From an uncultured Erysipelotrichaceae bacterium (lineage in GTDB: Bacteria > Bacillota_I > Bacilli_A > Erysipelotrichales > Erysipelotrichaceae), in contig CALBJM010000331.1 in the NCBI GenBank assembly GCA_937893225.1, forward strand, positions 4,194 to 68,193: a stretch of DNA of 64,000 nucleotides, given 5' to 3'. The notes below the pieces were generated by a model. That model ran no database searches. It worked only from the letters and a program-made list of their open reading frames with translations, and was not told where the DNA came from. This document shows positions 16,569 to 25,708 of the stretch, in pieces (position 1 is the first letter of the stretch; every line of letters starts with the position of its first letter). The translations under genes were made by a program, and so were the position numbers.

Positions 16569-16844
16569 ATGAAAAAAGAATTTGGTTTTGGTTTTTTGCC
16601 TGATTGGGCAAGAGATTGCACGATTGAAAAAGGGTCTGGCAAATGGTGGGTTTTTACAGACAAAGACGGTGTACAGACACTGGTTTCCTATTTTACACCT
16701 ATTATGCGTAGGTACGAAGATGGAACAATGGTTCGTTTTGTTGAGAGCTGTTCAATGACAACTTTTCAACACATTCGTAAGTGGTCTGGCTTGAGAGCTG
16801 ATGATTTCAGAGCCTTGCCGTTAACTTCTATCGAAAACGGGTGA
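16569..16844 (+). CDS. Small hypothetical protein (91 aa)
   Basis: AAGGAG site, ATG 11 nt after the previous stop. Beta-rich with tryptophans (G-K-W-W-V-F) and an overall compact composition. Unrecognised. Confidence 0.7.
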   Translation: MKKEFGFGFLPDWARDCTIEKGSGKWWVFTDKDGVQTLVSYFTPIMRRYEDGTMVRFVESCSMTTFQHIRKWSGLRADDFRALPLTSIENG

Positions 16845-16848
16845 ACAA

Positions 16849-17037
16849 ATGCCGAACGTAAGTAAAGTAAAAGAAATAACCCGTAAAGCATTAGAAATGA
16901 TGCATACGGAGTTATCTGATGATGACATTGAAAGATGTGTAGATTATGCATGGACATTACACGATTTGGGGATGTCAGAACAGGAAGCAGCTATCACAGC
17001 TTGCAAGGAATTTATCTTGATTGAAAGGAGCTTTTGA
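16849..17037 (+). CDS. Small helical protein (62 aa)
   Basis: ATG four bases after the previous stop. Predicted as three helices with conserved-looking L-G-M-S-E-Q-E-A-A, reminiscent of small helical DNA- or protein-binding domains, but no match can be claimed. Confidence 0.65.
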   Translation: MPNVSKVKEITRKALEMMHTELSDDDIERCVDYAWTLHDLGMSEQEAAITACKEFILIERSF

Positions 17038-17038
17038 A

Positions 17039-17533
17039 ATGCAATTGTCACCTTTATCAGAGTCAACAAGAAAAGCAGTTGAAAATGAAATTGAGGCGGT
17101 GAAGGATATCATCGCCCTTTTTCCGCAAGTCAAAGAAGTTGTCAAGAAATATGACGGTAAAACATTGGACACACGCACAGTCCATAAGATACAAAAAGAA
17201 TTGTTGAAGGTCGATAGGCATCTTGATTTCAGCTTTTTGTATGCTCATATCAAAATTGAACATTTCGACAATTACAATGAAATCAACACGACCCATTGCA
17301 TCTATTCAAAGTATCTGACAAAGTCAGAAGTCAACTTTCAATATGATGAAGAATGCTTTAATTATGCCGAACAGTATCTTAAAAGCTATATCGAAAAATT
17401 CAACAACTATATGTTGAATGAAAAAATGTTGTTGGAATCATTGCAACAAGTCAGCGAAACATACAACGCCTTAACAAAAGAGATACCTACTGTATGCCAA
17501 AGATTGGTTGGCGTCAGAGTGGCTTCATTATAA
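17039..17533 (+). CDS. Helical hypothetical protein (164 aa)
   Basis: The ATG at 17039 follows AAAGGAG at good spacing; an in-frame upstream start would overlap the previous gene. Mostly amphipathic helices with many Glu/Lys and an aromatic middle (F-D-N-Y-N-E). No motif recognised. Confidence 0.75.
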   Translation: MQLSPLSESTRKAVENEIEAVKDIIALFPQVKEVVKKYDGKTLDTRTVHKIQKELLKVDRHLDFSFLYAHIKIEHFDNYNEINTTHCIYSKYLTKSEVNFQYDEECFNYAEQYLKSYIEKFNNYMLNEKMLLESLQQVSETYNALTKEIPTVCQRLVGVRVASL

Positions 17534-17546
17534 AAGGAGATTGACA

Positions 17547-17993
17547 ATGCTTAAAGAATGTGATAAAAAAGACGCGACATTGGCATACATCATCAAGACA
17601 ATGAGTGAGTATGACGGTTTGATCTTGCACGGGAAACCGACGAATGTGAACATCATAAAAGGTAATGTTGGTTATCAGCTGACAATCAAAAAGAAAGTAC
17701 CGATTACTAAAAGCTTGATTGATGCATTGGAAAAAACTGGCGATGTGGCTACAGTCAGTTTAGAATCATTGCAAAAGACGGTAGATATGTTTAAAGCTAA
17801 ATCAGAAGCTTTACAGAAAGATGTCAAATTATTGCTTGATATTCTTGACAGATACCGTACAGCCGTTGACAGTTTCGCAGCAGAGAATTGTGAAAACATG
17901 AATGATGTGGAAGAATTTGAAGAGTTCTACAACATTAAAGTCAGCGGCAAACTGAAAAACGAAATTCAAGCAATTGAAGATTTACGGAGGTAA
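17547..17993 (+). CDS. Helical hypothetical protein (148 aa)
   Basis: ATG at 17547 behind AAAAGGAG; the in-frame TTG further upstream is rejected. The central part (residues 75-115) is a coiled coil (L-E-S-L-Q-K-T-V-D-M-F-K-A-K-S-E-A-L). It precedes the methyltransferase by 4 nt and is probably co-translated with it. Confidence 0.75.
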   Translation: MLKECDKKDATLAYIIKTMSEYDGLILHGKPTNVNIIKGNVGYQLTIKKKVPITKSLIDALEKTGDVATVSLESLQKTVDMFKAKSEALQKDVKLLLDILDRYRTAVDSFAAENCENMNDVEEFEEFYNIKVSGKLKNEIQAIEDLRR

Positions 17994-17997
17994 AGAC

Positions 17998-19119
17998 ATG
18001 AGCAACAACCAAAACATGCATAAGGCAAAAGCAGCGAAAGACGATGAATTTTATACGCAATTGTCTGATATCGAAAAGGAGTTGGTCAAATACAAGGAAC
18101 AGTTTAAAGGCAAAACTGTTTTGTGTAATTGTGATGATCCCTTTGAAAGCAACTTCTTTAAATTCTTCGCCTTGCAGTTTAAAGAGTTGGAGTTGAAAGA
18201 GTTAATCACAACAAGCTATCGTGACAGCGCAATCAAAAAGCAAAACATCAATATGTTTGACAGCGGTGCCTATAAAGTCAGGATTGTTGGAGAAAGTAAC
18301 AATGAAAAGGATGTTCCTAATTTTCTGAAAAGGGAACATTACAATTTAAAGGACGTAATGAGGTGGTTGGAAGAACAAAAGAAAAGTTTTCCAAATGGAA
18401 ATCTAAACGTATTTTCCCCTTTAGAAACAGGCGACTTTGCCAGTGAAGAATGTGTGAAGTTGTTGGACGAAGCAGACATTGTCGTAACAAATCCGCCATT
18501 TTCCAAATTCCGCGAGTTTGTTGCATTGCTGATGGAACATAAGAAACAGTTTCTGATTATCGGGAACAAAAATGCCATTGCATATAAAGAGGTTTTCCCG
18601 TTGATTAAGGAAAACAAGTTGTGGTTAGGGTATAATTCGCCAAAAGAATTTGTGCAACCCAATGGGACAACCAAAAAGTTTGGCAACATTTGTTGGTTCA
18701 CAAACTTGCCTATTGAGAAGCGTGAAGAGTATTTGGATTTGTTTGAGGAGTACAACCTTGACAAATACCCGATGTATGACAACTATCTTGCCATCAATGT
18801 TGACCGTGTTGCAGATATTCCTTGCAATGAATGGTTTGAAATGACGGTTAATGAAGACCTTTACAACAAACTTAAAGCGACGTATGGTGATGATTGTGTG
18901 CTGATTGATAGTGATGATGTTAAGAAACAATATCACATTAAGGTTCGCAACATTGTCATGGGTGTTCCTATTACGTTCCTTGACAAGTATTGCCCGAAAC
19001 AGTTTGAGATTGTTGGTCTTGACAGATACGTCGAAGATAACCCTAATTTTGGGCATCGGTTTCATTTGAACAAGAAAGAAGTTTATGCACGCATTTTAAT
19101 AAAACGTGTAATAAAATAA
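17998..19119 (+). CDS. EcoRI-type adenine-specific DNA methyltransferase
   Basis: 373 residues. The N-terminal region K-A-K-A-A-K-D-D-E-F-Y-T-Q-L-S-D-I-E-K-E-L is characteristic of the EcoRI methylase family, which transfers a methyl group from S-adenosylmethionine to adenine N6 in a short target site. The catalytic motif IV is N-P-P-F (in D-I-V-V-T-N-P-P-F-S-K-F) near residue 167. The ATG at 17998 follows GGAGG. A terminator follows. In a phage it would protect the DNA from host restriction or mark it for regulation. The recognition site cannot be read from the sequence. Confidence 0.9.
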   Translation: MSNNQNMHKAKAAKDDEFYTQLSDIEKELVKYKEQFKGKTVLCNCDDPFESNFFKFFALQFKELELKELITTSYRDSAIKKQNINMFDSGAYKVRIVGESNNEKDVPNFLKREHYNLKDVMRWLEEQKKSFPNGNLNVFSPLETGDFASEECVKLLDEADIVVTNPPFSKFREFVALLMEHKKQFLIIGNKNAIAYKEVFPLIKENKLWLGYNSPKEFVQPNGTTKKFGNICWFTNLPIEKREEYLDLFEEYNLDKYPMYDNYLAINVDRVADIPCNEWFEMTVNEDLYNKLKATYGDDCVLIDSDDVKKQYHIKVRNIVMGVPITFLDKYCPKQFEIVGLDRYVEDNPNFGHRFHLNKKEVYARILIKRVIK

Positions 19120-19133
19120 ACCTTAACAGATAG

Positions 19134-19170
19134 AAGCGATATCATTCATTTGGTATCGCTTTTATTTTAT
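19134..19170 (+). terminator. Rho-independent terminator
   Basis: 8-bp stem AAGCGATA and TATCGCTT with a 12-nt loop, followed by TTTATTTTAT, just after the methyltransferase stop. Confidence 0.85.
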
Positions 19171-19216
19171 CAAACATCCAATCAGTTGTCAACATCTAAA
19201 TGAAAGGGAGAAAGAG

Positions 19217-20383
19217 ATGACGATGAAGATTACGAAAACCGAGATTGCGATTCGGGATTTGGTGAAGGATTATAAAGAAGATAAGAAGACAGGTAAAATT
19301 ACAGGGTATGGAGGGAAGCTGAATATCCGTCCGAAATTTCAGAGGGAGTTTGTTTATAAGGACAAACAACAGGAGGCTGTTTTGGAAACAGTAAAGAAAG
19401 GCTTTCCGCTGAATACTATTTATTGGTCAAAGTCAAATGAAGACAGTTTTGATTGGGAGGTTCTTGATGGGCAGCAGCGAACAATTTCAATCTGTCGTTT
19501 CTGCACGAATCAGTTTTCGATGGAATTTCAGAAAGGTGTTCCTGTTTTCTTTATGAACATGCCAGAAGAAGATAAGAACAAGATTTTGGATTACAAGCTT
19601 GACGTGTATCAATGTGATGGTACAGATATAGAGAAGCTGGAATGGTTCAAAGTCATTAACATTGCAGGAGAAAAACTTTACCCGCAGGAGTTAAGGAACG
19701 CTGTTTATTCAGGAGAATGGTTGACAAAAGCGAAGGAGTTGTTTTCCAAACAGAATGGTTGGGTGTATCGTAAATACAAAGACCTTTTGTCAGGGCAGGT
19801 CATTCGGCAGGATTACCTTGAAACGGCATTGAGTTGGATTGGTGCGAAGGAAGGCAAGAGTATTGAGGAATACATGGCAGCGCATCAGTTTGATGAAGTG
19901 AACAAGGAAGGAACGCCTGAAGGATTTCCATTATTCAAATATGTGAAAGATGTGTTTGATTGGGTAGATAAGACTTTCCCGACGGCACGGTCGTATTTGA
20001 AAGAAGCGAAGAAAGTGGAATGGGGTTTGTTGTACAATCGTTTTGGAACAGAATCGCCTGACATTGAAGAAATCAATGATGAGGTCAAGAAACTGATGAT
20101 GGATAGTGATGTCGAGAAGAAGTCAGGGATTTGGGAATATGTGTTGTCAAATGATGAAAGTGTATTGAACATTCGCACGTTTGATGACAATACAAAACGA
20201 GAAGTGTATGAACGTCAGCATCATAAATGTCCGTATTGTGTACAGGAAGGGAATGACAAGGAATATAAAATTGAAGAGATGGAAGCAGACCATATAACGC
20301 CGTGGTCGCAGGGTGGAAAGACGACAACAGAAAATTGTCAGATGTTGTGTAAGAAACACAATCGAAAGAAGAGCGACAAGTAA
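19217..20383 (+). CDS. DUF262 (GmrS-like) plus HNH nuclease fusion
   Basis: 388 residues. The N-terminal DUF262 fold shows R-P-K-F-Q-R-E-F-V and the hallmark L-D-G-Q-Q-R-T near residues 80-86, used in related proteins for nucleotide binding and hydrolysis. The C-terminal 60 residues form an HNH nuclease: C-P-Y-C, then A-D-H-I-T-P-W-S-Q-G-G, then L-C-K-K-H-N. Related DUF262/HNH proteins include type IV restriction enzymes of the GmrSD group. It has its own terminators on both sides and a codon style visibly richer in AAG, GAG and GGG than its neighbours, suggesting separate acquisition. It could be a phage-borne nuclease against competitors or a mobile endonuclease. Confidence 0.88.
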   Translation: MTMKITKTEIAIRDLVKDYKEDKKTGKITGYGGKLNIRPKFQREFVYKDKQQEAVLETVKKGFPLNTIYWSKSNEDSFDWEVLDGQQRTISICRFCTNQFSMEFQKGVPVFFMNMPEEDKNKILDYKLDVYQCDGTDIEKLEWFKVINIAGEKLYPQELRNAVYSGEWLTKAKELFSKQNGWVYRKYKDLLSGQVIRQDYLETALSWIGAKEGKSIEEYMAAHQFDEVNKEGTPEGFPLFKYVKDVFDWVDKTFPTARSYLKEAKKVEWGLLYNRFGTESPDIEEINDEVKKLMMDSDVEKKSGIWEYVLSNDESVLNIRTFDDNTKREVYERQHHKCPYCVQEGNDKEYKIEEMEADHITPWSQGGKTTTENCQMLCKKHNRKKSDK

Positions 20384-20394
20384 AGAAAAAGATA

Positions 20395-20430
20395 TAGGCG
20401 GGTGATAGAGATATTGCTCGTCTATTTTTT
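20395..20430 (+). terminator. Rho-independent terminator
   Basis: Stem TAGGCGGG with GCTCGTCTA (8 pairs, two G-U) followed by TTTTTT, 12 nt after the DUF262-HNH stop. Confidence 0.75.
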
Positions 20431-20463
20431 ACTATAACATGAAAAAGAAAAGGAGTCAAGGAA

Positions 20464-20730
20464 ATGATAAAAGTAGGAGATATTCTCAAAGAGAAGGAAG
20501 ATAGTGAACGATTAAGCATTATCACGAAGATTAAGAACGATGATAGTTTGATAGAAGTTCACATGATAGCTGAAGATGGAGAAGTTCGTATAATCACATA
20601 TCTTGATGAAGACACCATGCAAGAAAGTATTGGCAGCAAGATTGTATCAGAAAACCAAAATGATACAGATTGGTTGTCGCGTATTGTTAATGTGTTCACA
20701 AAAGGTGAGCGAACATTGCAATCCATATAA
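20464..20730 (+). CDS. Small hypothetical protein with IG-tail-like end (88 aa)
   Basis: AAAAGGAG precedes the ATG. Beta-rich N-terminal half (possibly an SH3-like or OB-like small barrel by strand spacing, unproven). Ends G-E-R-T-L-Q-S-I, fitting the C-terminal signature. Confidence 0.7.
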   Translation: MIKVGDILKEKEDSERLSIITKIKNDDSLIEVHMIAEDGEVRIITYLDEDTMQESIGSKIVSENQNDTDWLSRIVNVFTKGERTLQSI

Positions 20731-20751
20731 CGAAAAAGAGGAGTAAAGAAA

Positions 20752-21444
20752 ATGGGGCAGCGTTTAATTGTAGAGTTTCGGTATGATGGCGAAACGATAT
20801 TCGGATTGTACCAGCATTGGTCGGCATATACGCAATCCGCATTTGAAACATTATATTCCTTGATACAGTGTGATAATGATTTAGGAACGGGTGGACATTG
20901 GAAGAAGCCGACCAGTTATAAAGAAGCAGTGTTGCAAGCAATGGAGATGGCTAGCAACATTCAAGGGGTTGTATGGGACAATTATAATCCCGCAATGAAA
21001 GATAAAGATGACGAATCGTTTGGTTGGTCGTATGTTAGAAAAACATTTACGGGAGATGACGACCAATCAAAAGCAATCAGAGCGTTATCAGAGAAATTTT
21101 CAAACGTAGGCGACCGTTCAACAGGGTTGGTTATGATTGGAAAAGAGGCTGAAAATTGTCTTGATTTAGGTGAATATAGTATTGCTATTAACCTTGACGA
21201 TCAAGATATTCAGTTTGATGTTTTTAACTTTTTTGAGGGTCTTGCGGAATATGTTGATTGCTACGGTGGAGAAGCAGACAAGCCTTCAAATTTAGTGTTG
21301 CCCCAAAATGTTTATCTTGACAATTTTAAATATGATGATATAGATTGTATATCACCAGTTATTGACAAGATGGCAGAAGGGTATCAGTTTTATGTGCCAA
21401 GTATAGGTTATGATAAAGATGTGATATTTGGCGCAATCGCTTAA
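20752..21444 (+). CDS. Hypothetical protein (230 aa)
   Basis: GAGGAG ribosome site. Begins M-G-Q-R-L-I-V-E-F and contains G-L-Y-Q-H-W and G-F-G/W-x-Y segments; the start recalls the M-G-Q-Y protein at 28501 but I cannot claim homology beyond that. Soluble, acidic. Directly upstream of the rIIA-like gene. Confidence 0.75.
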   Translation: MGQRLIVEFRYDGETIFGLYQHWSAYTQSAFETLYSLIQCDNDLGTGGHWKKPTSYKEAVLQAMEMASNIQGVVWDNYNPAMKDKDDESFGWSYVRKTFTGDDDQSKAIRALSEKFSNVGDRSTGLVMIGKEAENCLDLGEYSIAINLDDQDIQFDVFNFFEGLAEYVDCYGGEADKPSNLVLPQNVYLDNFKYDDIDCISPVIDKMAEGYQFYVPSIGYDKDVIFGAIA

Positions 21445-21467
21445 CAAACTAAATGGGAGTAAAAGCT

Positions 21468-23756
21468 ATGGAAGTAAAAACGTCTGATGTGAGAATGGAA
21501 AGCAATGAACAGTTGCAGGGAAAATCGTTCACGATTGCAACTAATGCGAAAGCTTTTGAAATCTTGACAAGCACGTTGTACAGTAATGTTCCGTCGTCGA
21601 TTGTTCGTGAACTGATTTCCAATGGTTATGATGGACATGTCCGTGCTGGCAATGTGTTGAAAGAAATTGATGTGCATTGTCCGACTGTGTTTGAACCGAC
21701 ATTTGAAGTACGGGATTACGGTTGTTCTATGGACGAAGAAACAATGATGAATGTATATACGACATTCTTTTCGTCAACAAAGAATGGTGGCAATTCCGAA
21801 GTAGGTGGTTTTGGTTTAGGTTGTAAATTGCCGTTTGCATATACGGATATGTTCACAATTACAACGTATCTGAATGGTAAACGTCAAGACTATATCGCCA
21901 GTAAAGAAAATGGTGTCCCGACATTAAACAAAATGGGAGATGCTGAAGATACTGACGAACCCAACGGCGTTAAAGTGTGTGTTCCTGTGCAGGAAGATGA
22001 CATGGAGAGTTTTGAAGATGCAGTGGAATATATGATTAAGTATTCTACTTTTCCGATTAAGTCTAATCTTGAATGTCAACCCGCAAAGGAATATGACTGT
22101 GCAGGAATTTTTAGCTATCATAATTATGGCAATGCAGGTAAAAAGGAAAAAAAGCAGATCATTCGTGTAGGAGGTGTACCGTACAGACTGAACTGTAAAG
22201 AAATGGCGGCTGGGTTCAACATGTGGGATAATGTAAAGTATTATAAAGCGCAACAGTCGTATGATAGTAATCGACTGTTGTTGCATAAAGCTTTATGTGA
22301 AGTTGAACGTTATAACTCGTTTGATTTGCCGATTGAAAAACTTTTCGACTATAACGGTTGTTTGGATTTTGAAATTGGCGAATTAGACATCACGGCATCA
22401 AGAGAGTCTTTGCAGTATTCTGTCAAGACAAAAATGGTGTTGTTCAAACGACTGGTTGAACTGCAGACGAAATTGTATGATTATCTGTACAAGAAGATTT
22501 CTGTATGGAATGACAACATGCAAACGTTGGACAAAGCTATCGACAAGTTCAAAGAGTTGTTGCAGTTCAATTACGGTAGTTTTGCGAGTGTTTCCAGAGC
22601 AATCCGTTTCAACTATAAGGTTGGTGGGTTTGAAAGCTATATTAACATCGACAGTTATGATCCGTCATTGTTATGCTACAGTGAGGAAATCGTCCAAAAG
22701 AATAGTTTGTTGGACGGGTTGGAAACGCCGAGGTGTCATACGTTAAATGCTGATACGAAACGTATTCAACATTCAATCAAAATGGCAACAATTTCTTTGA
22801 CTAAAACGAGTGTTAAGCAAGACATCTACATTACCAATGCACCGTTGAAGTATAGCGGAATCAATGTGGACGAAAAGAAGATTGAAGAATTTGGCAGGTA
22901 TAACGCCAATGAAGCAATCATTACGGTTGCACAACGTTCCGATGTACAGAAACAAGGTGAATTGTTGCAGAAACGTCTTGATGCGATTGCACCTAATATC
23001 TACAATGTTATAGTTGTGGATAAAAAGAATTGTGCAATCCCGAAAGCAACTCGACAAATCAGAAGAGTAAAAGATAGCAAAGAAGAAGTGGTTGACGAAA
23101 AACCGATGACGATTGCCGCTAAACAATTGATTGCAAGTATGCAACCGATTGTGGACTATTTTGGCAAGATTTATCTGTTCAAAGGAAACGGAGAAAATTA
23201 TGCAAGAATTAAGAGTGCATTGTCAGCTCTTGATTTGGCTAAAGACTTCTTTGGAATTCCGAGTATGCAACCGATTCTTAATTGTTTTACTGTTCACGGT
23301 ACGGCAAGAAAATTGGTTGAGAAAATAGCCGATGTTCCTGTCGTGTATTTTGAAGATGAGGATGATGCCAATGACAACATTGCAAAACATGAGTTAATCA
23401 AAAGACTGCAAAAACAGTTAACACAGCTTGACTTATTTGTTGGTCTGTCGAGAGATGTAAAAATCTTGATGAGAGGTTGCATCAAATACGGTGAAAAGTA
23501 TGCTCAATGTGATACATTGAAACACATTTGCAAGGTGCAAGAGTTAGGCATTTGTTCAGTACCGTCGGTTGAGAAGTACGCTAAAGTAGATGCGAATGCA
23601 GCAGTGTTGACAGTATGCAAAAACTTTTTGTACCGTATGACTGAAGCACAGCGAAATTTGGTAATGGCTAATATCTTTTACCAAAATTCTTTCTATTATT
23701 CAGCCCCTGAATTTAATGATTTCTTAAGAAGTTTGGGGTTGACAATAGAGGAATAA
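21468..23756 (+). CDS. rIIA: rIIA-like GHKL ATPase
   Basis: 762 residues counted from the ATG at 21468, which follows GGGAG. The first 200 residues match the T4 rIIA type of GHKL domain: R-E-L-I-S-N-G-Y-D-G-H (N box), V-R-D-Y-G-C-S-M (G1-like) and G-G-F-G-L-G-C-K-L-P-F-A-Y-T-D (G2 lid), closely resembling the T4 segment G-G-F-G-L-G-S-K-S-P-F. The remaining 550 residues are divergent. In T4, rIIA and rIIB act at the membrane in lysis inhibition and exclusion by lambda Rex; the biochemical role is unresolved. An rIIB-like gene follows after a terminator, supporting the assignment. Confidence 0.85.
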   Translation: MEVKTSDVRMESNEQLQGKSFTIATNAKAFEILTSTLYSNVPSSIVRELISNGYDGHVRAGNVLKEIDVHCPTVFEPTFEVRDYGCSMDEETMMNVYTTFFSSTKNGGNSEVGGFGLGCKLPFAYTDMFTITTYLNGKRQDYIASKENGVPTLNKMGDAEDTDEPNGVKVCVPVQEDDMESFEDAVEYMIKYSTFPIKSNLECQPAKEYDCAGIFSYHNYGNAGKKEKKQIIRVGGVPYRLNCKEMAAGFNMWDNVKYYKAQQSYDSNRLLLHKALCEVERYNSFDLPIEKLFDYNGCLDFEIGELDITASRESLQYSVKTKMVLFKRLVELQTKLYDYLYKKISVWNDNMQTLDKAIDKFKELLQFNYGSFASVSRAIRFNYKVGGFESYINIDSYDPSLLCYSEEIVQKNSLLDGLETPRCHTLNADTKRIQHSIKMATISLTKTSVKQDIYITNAPLKYSGINVDEKKIEEFGRYNANEAIITVAQRSDVQKQGELLQKRLDAIAPNIYNVIVVDKKNCAIPKATRQIRRVKDSKEEVVDEKPMTIAAKQLIASMQPIVDYFGKIYLFKGNGENYARIKSALSALDLAKDFFGIPSMQPILNCFTVHGTARKLVEKIADVPVVYFEDEDDANDNIAKHELIKRLQKQLTQLDLFVGLSRDVKILMRGCIKYGEKYAQCDTLKHICKVQELGICSVPSVEKYAKVDANAAVLTVCKNFLYRMTEAQRNLVMANIFYQNSFYYSAPEFNDFLRSLGLTIEE

Positions 23757-23762
23757 TTTGAT

Positions 23763-23803
23763 AGAAAAGGGTGAGTTGAAAGATATTCACCCTTTTCTTT
23801 TTT
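23763..23803 (+). terminator. Rho-independent terminator
   Basis: Perfect 12-bp stem (AGAAAAGGGTGA and TCACCCTTTTCT) with a run of six T at its end, just behind the rIIA-like stop. Confidence 0.9.
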
Positions 23804-23833
23804 AACAACAGAATTCAATGAAAGGACACGACG

Positions 23834-24496
23834 ATGATTAAATACTTTATAACGCCGAATGTTCTGACGATGTTCATCAATGGCAAACAAATCTTTGTTC
23901 CGAGCAGCCATCTGAATTATGGAACAATGTGTAAAGTGTTAAAGGGGGGTTGTCAAGATGAAAAGGAAATCATGGCTTTAAATGACTTAAAGAATTGCAT
24001 GTTGACAGAATTTCCAGATTTTGTTGAAGTTGCTGAAGATGGAAAATTGGTCTTAAAACATTGCCATGAAGTCAATATGGAAAAGTTCACAAAAGAAGCT
24101 TTACAATCGCAAAGAGATGGTAAAGATACGCAAGGTTTCTTTTGTTTGTTGATGAACATGAGTGAGAATAAAACGATTGGAGTTGCAGACTTTTTACAAT
24201 GGTTAAAGAGTGGCAGCTGTCGATATACCATCAATGGTACAATCTTAAGCTACGGGTTTATTGATGATGGAGGTGTCTGTTTTTTGAAAGAAGCTGCAGA
24301 TAAAAACACCAATGCAATTGTTGACATTAAACCGCAACTGCTTGAGATGTATGTTAATAAAGATAACAAATGGACGTGTGTTCACAAAATCAAAGATGGC
24401 AGCTTTACGGTAATGTGGCAAGGAGAAAATAAAAACTTGCCGAACATTGATTCCTTCAACGTGTTTAGTGGTGATGGGTTGCTGGATTGTTTCTAA
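23834..24496 (+). CDS. rIIB: rIIB-like protein
   Basis: 220 residues. The N-terminus (I-T-P-N-V-L-T-M-F-I-N-G-K) resembles the T4 rIIB segment around its V-D-G-V-T-Y part, and the middle F-L-Q-W-L-K-S-G-S-C-R-Y-T-I-N-G resembles the rIIB region 'FLVANDIEITEDG'. The DNA-binding-like N-terminal helix-turn-helix region of T4 rIIB is missing. It follows the rIIA-like gene, as in T4. The end G-D-G-L-L-D-C-F fits the window-wide C-terminal signature. The assignment rests on remembered similarity and synteny and needs a profile search. Confidence 0.6.
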   Translation: MIKYFITPNVLTMFINGKQIFVPSSHLNYGTMCKVLKGGCQDEKEIMALNDLKNCMLTEFPDFVEVAEDGKLVLKHCHEVNMEKFTKEALQSQRDGKDTQGFFCLLMNMSENKTIGVADFLQWLKSGSCRYTINGTILSYGFIDDGGVCFLKEAADKNTNAIVDIKPQLLEMYVNKDNKWTCVHKIKDGSFTVMWQGENKNLPNIDSFNVFSGDGLLDCF

Positions 24497-24513
24497 AGAG
24501 GAGTGAAAATGCA

Positions 24514-24942
24514 ATGGACGAAAAGACATTAAAAGAAATCGAACAACTCGACAATACGCAAGTGCTTGACGAGCTTGAAGATTTGAGAGTCAATAACCTT
24601 TATGATGACTTGCAAGAAATGTTGTATGCAATCTTTCCGTTGTATGCAATTGTGTACAATGAAATTGTGGAAAAGTTTCGCATCATCATTCCGTATGAAA
24701 ATGATGGCATTGCTACCAATGCAAATGATGAATTGGTGTATCAGTTAGCCTTGCAAGATGATACAGGTTTTGTGCGAACGATGATGTGGAATTTAGATGA
24801 CCCTGTTGACAATGCAGAGTTTGTCAGAGGTGGAAGAAAACCGTTATTGCAGATTGTAAAGAAATGCAATAATTTTCTTGAAGCTGTGAACGCGCTGGCT
24901 GAAATCCAGAAAGACGGTGATAAACTGTTAAAGGAGGTGTAG
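24514..24942 (+). CDS. Hypothetical protein with IG-tail-like end (142 aa)
   Basis: The ATG at 24514 is chosen because GAGGAG precedes it. Acidic helical N-terminus, then a hydrophobic middle. Ends G-D-K-L-L-K-E-V (G -8, L -4, V -1). Function unknown. Confidence 0.7.
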   Translation: MDEKTLKEIEQLDNTQVLDELEDLRVNNLYDDLQEMLYAIFPLYAIVYNEIVEKFRIIIPYENDGIATNANDELVYQLALQDDTGFVRTMMWNLDDPVDNAEFVRGGRKPLLQIVKKCNNFLEAVNALAEIQKDGDKLLKEV

Positions 24943-24950
24943 AGGTGAGA

Positions 24951-25310
24951 ATGAAAACAGGTGAGTTGCTGGAACATATCAAACGCATTTTAAAAGATGC
25001 TAATGGTGAGTCTTTTGGTGGCTATACTTTTCATCTTGATAAAATCACCACTAAAGCAGATGAGTTAAGGAGTTTGTTTTCTGATGGTTTACAGTATGTA
25101 TATGCTGTAGGCAAAAACATCAAAAACGAAGGTGGGGGAGATGAGGTTTATATAAAACAACGTGCATTGATCCGAATTGATCGAGATGTACTTGTTCGTA
25201 TAGCCAAATTGACCAATAAAAATGTAAAGCTGCGAAAGATTGACGCTAAACAGCTTTACTATTATTTGGAGATGGCTGAAATAGGGGAAGCTGTCTTAAA
25301 CAGTCTTTAA
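24951..25310 (+). CDS. IG-tail family protein (119 aa)
   Basis: Ends E-I-G-E-A-V-L-N-S-L, a full signature match. Size and layout agree with the small array proteins: N-terminal helix (E-L-L-E-H-I-K-R-I-L), beta-like centre, D-R-D-V-L-V-R-I segment, tail. A GTG at 24945 behind AGGAGG is an equally possible start. Function unknown. Confidence 0.75.
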   Translation: MKTGELLEHIKRILKDANGESFGGYTFHLDKITTKADELRSLFSDGLQYVYAVGKNIKNEGGGDEVYIKQRALIRIDRDVLVRIAKLTNKNVKLRKIDAKQLYYYLEMAEIGEAVLNSL

Positions 25311-25322
25311 GGAAGTGTACCA

Positions 25323-25706
25323 ATGACATGGAGCAGAGAAGAGATCATTTCAAACATGCAAAGGTTGTTTGTTGATAAGACTATTGATGTCATTGGCGAT
25401 AAACAACCTTTTCAAATTCAAGTTGCAAAGTCAGGTGGAAGTTTTGATAAAAACAGCTTAAAGTCAAGTTGGAGTCGTGAGGGGAAGGATTATAAAATGT
25501 ATGCTTTTTGCAGAACACCTTTTTCACACGGAAGCTTGACTTTAGTTTGTTTTGTCTTAACAAAGAAGCTCGCACGACAGTTATCAAATTATTCAACAGG
25601 TGATTTGATAGCTACATTTTCTAAGTTTGATAACACTGTTAATCATACAATGTATATCAGACTTGAATTGTTGTCAACAGGAAAACAGACATTAGTGGAG
25701 ATATAA
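25323..25706 (+). CDS. IG-tail family protein (127 aa)
   Basis: Ends S-T-G-K-Q-T-L-V-E-I (G -8, L -4, I -1). N-terminal amphipathic helix, then basic beta-like core. Follows the preceding family member by 12 nt, so the two are adjacent relatives. Confidence 0.7.
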   Translation: MTWSREEIISNMQRLFVDKTIDVIGDKQPFQIQVAKSGGSFDKNSLKSSWSREGKDYKMYAFCRTPFSHGSLTLVCFVLTKKLARQLSNYSTGDLIATFSKFDNTVNHTMYIRLELLSTGKQTLVEI

Positions 25707-25708
25707 CA

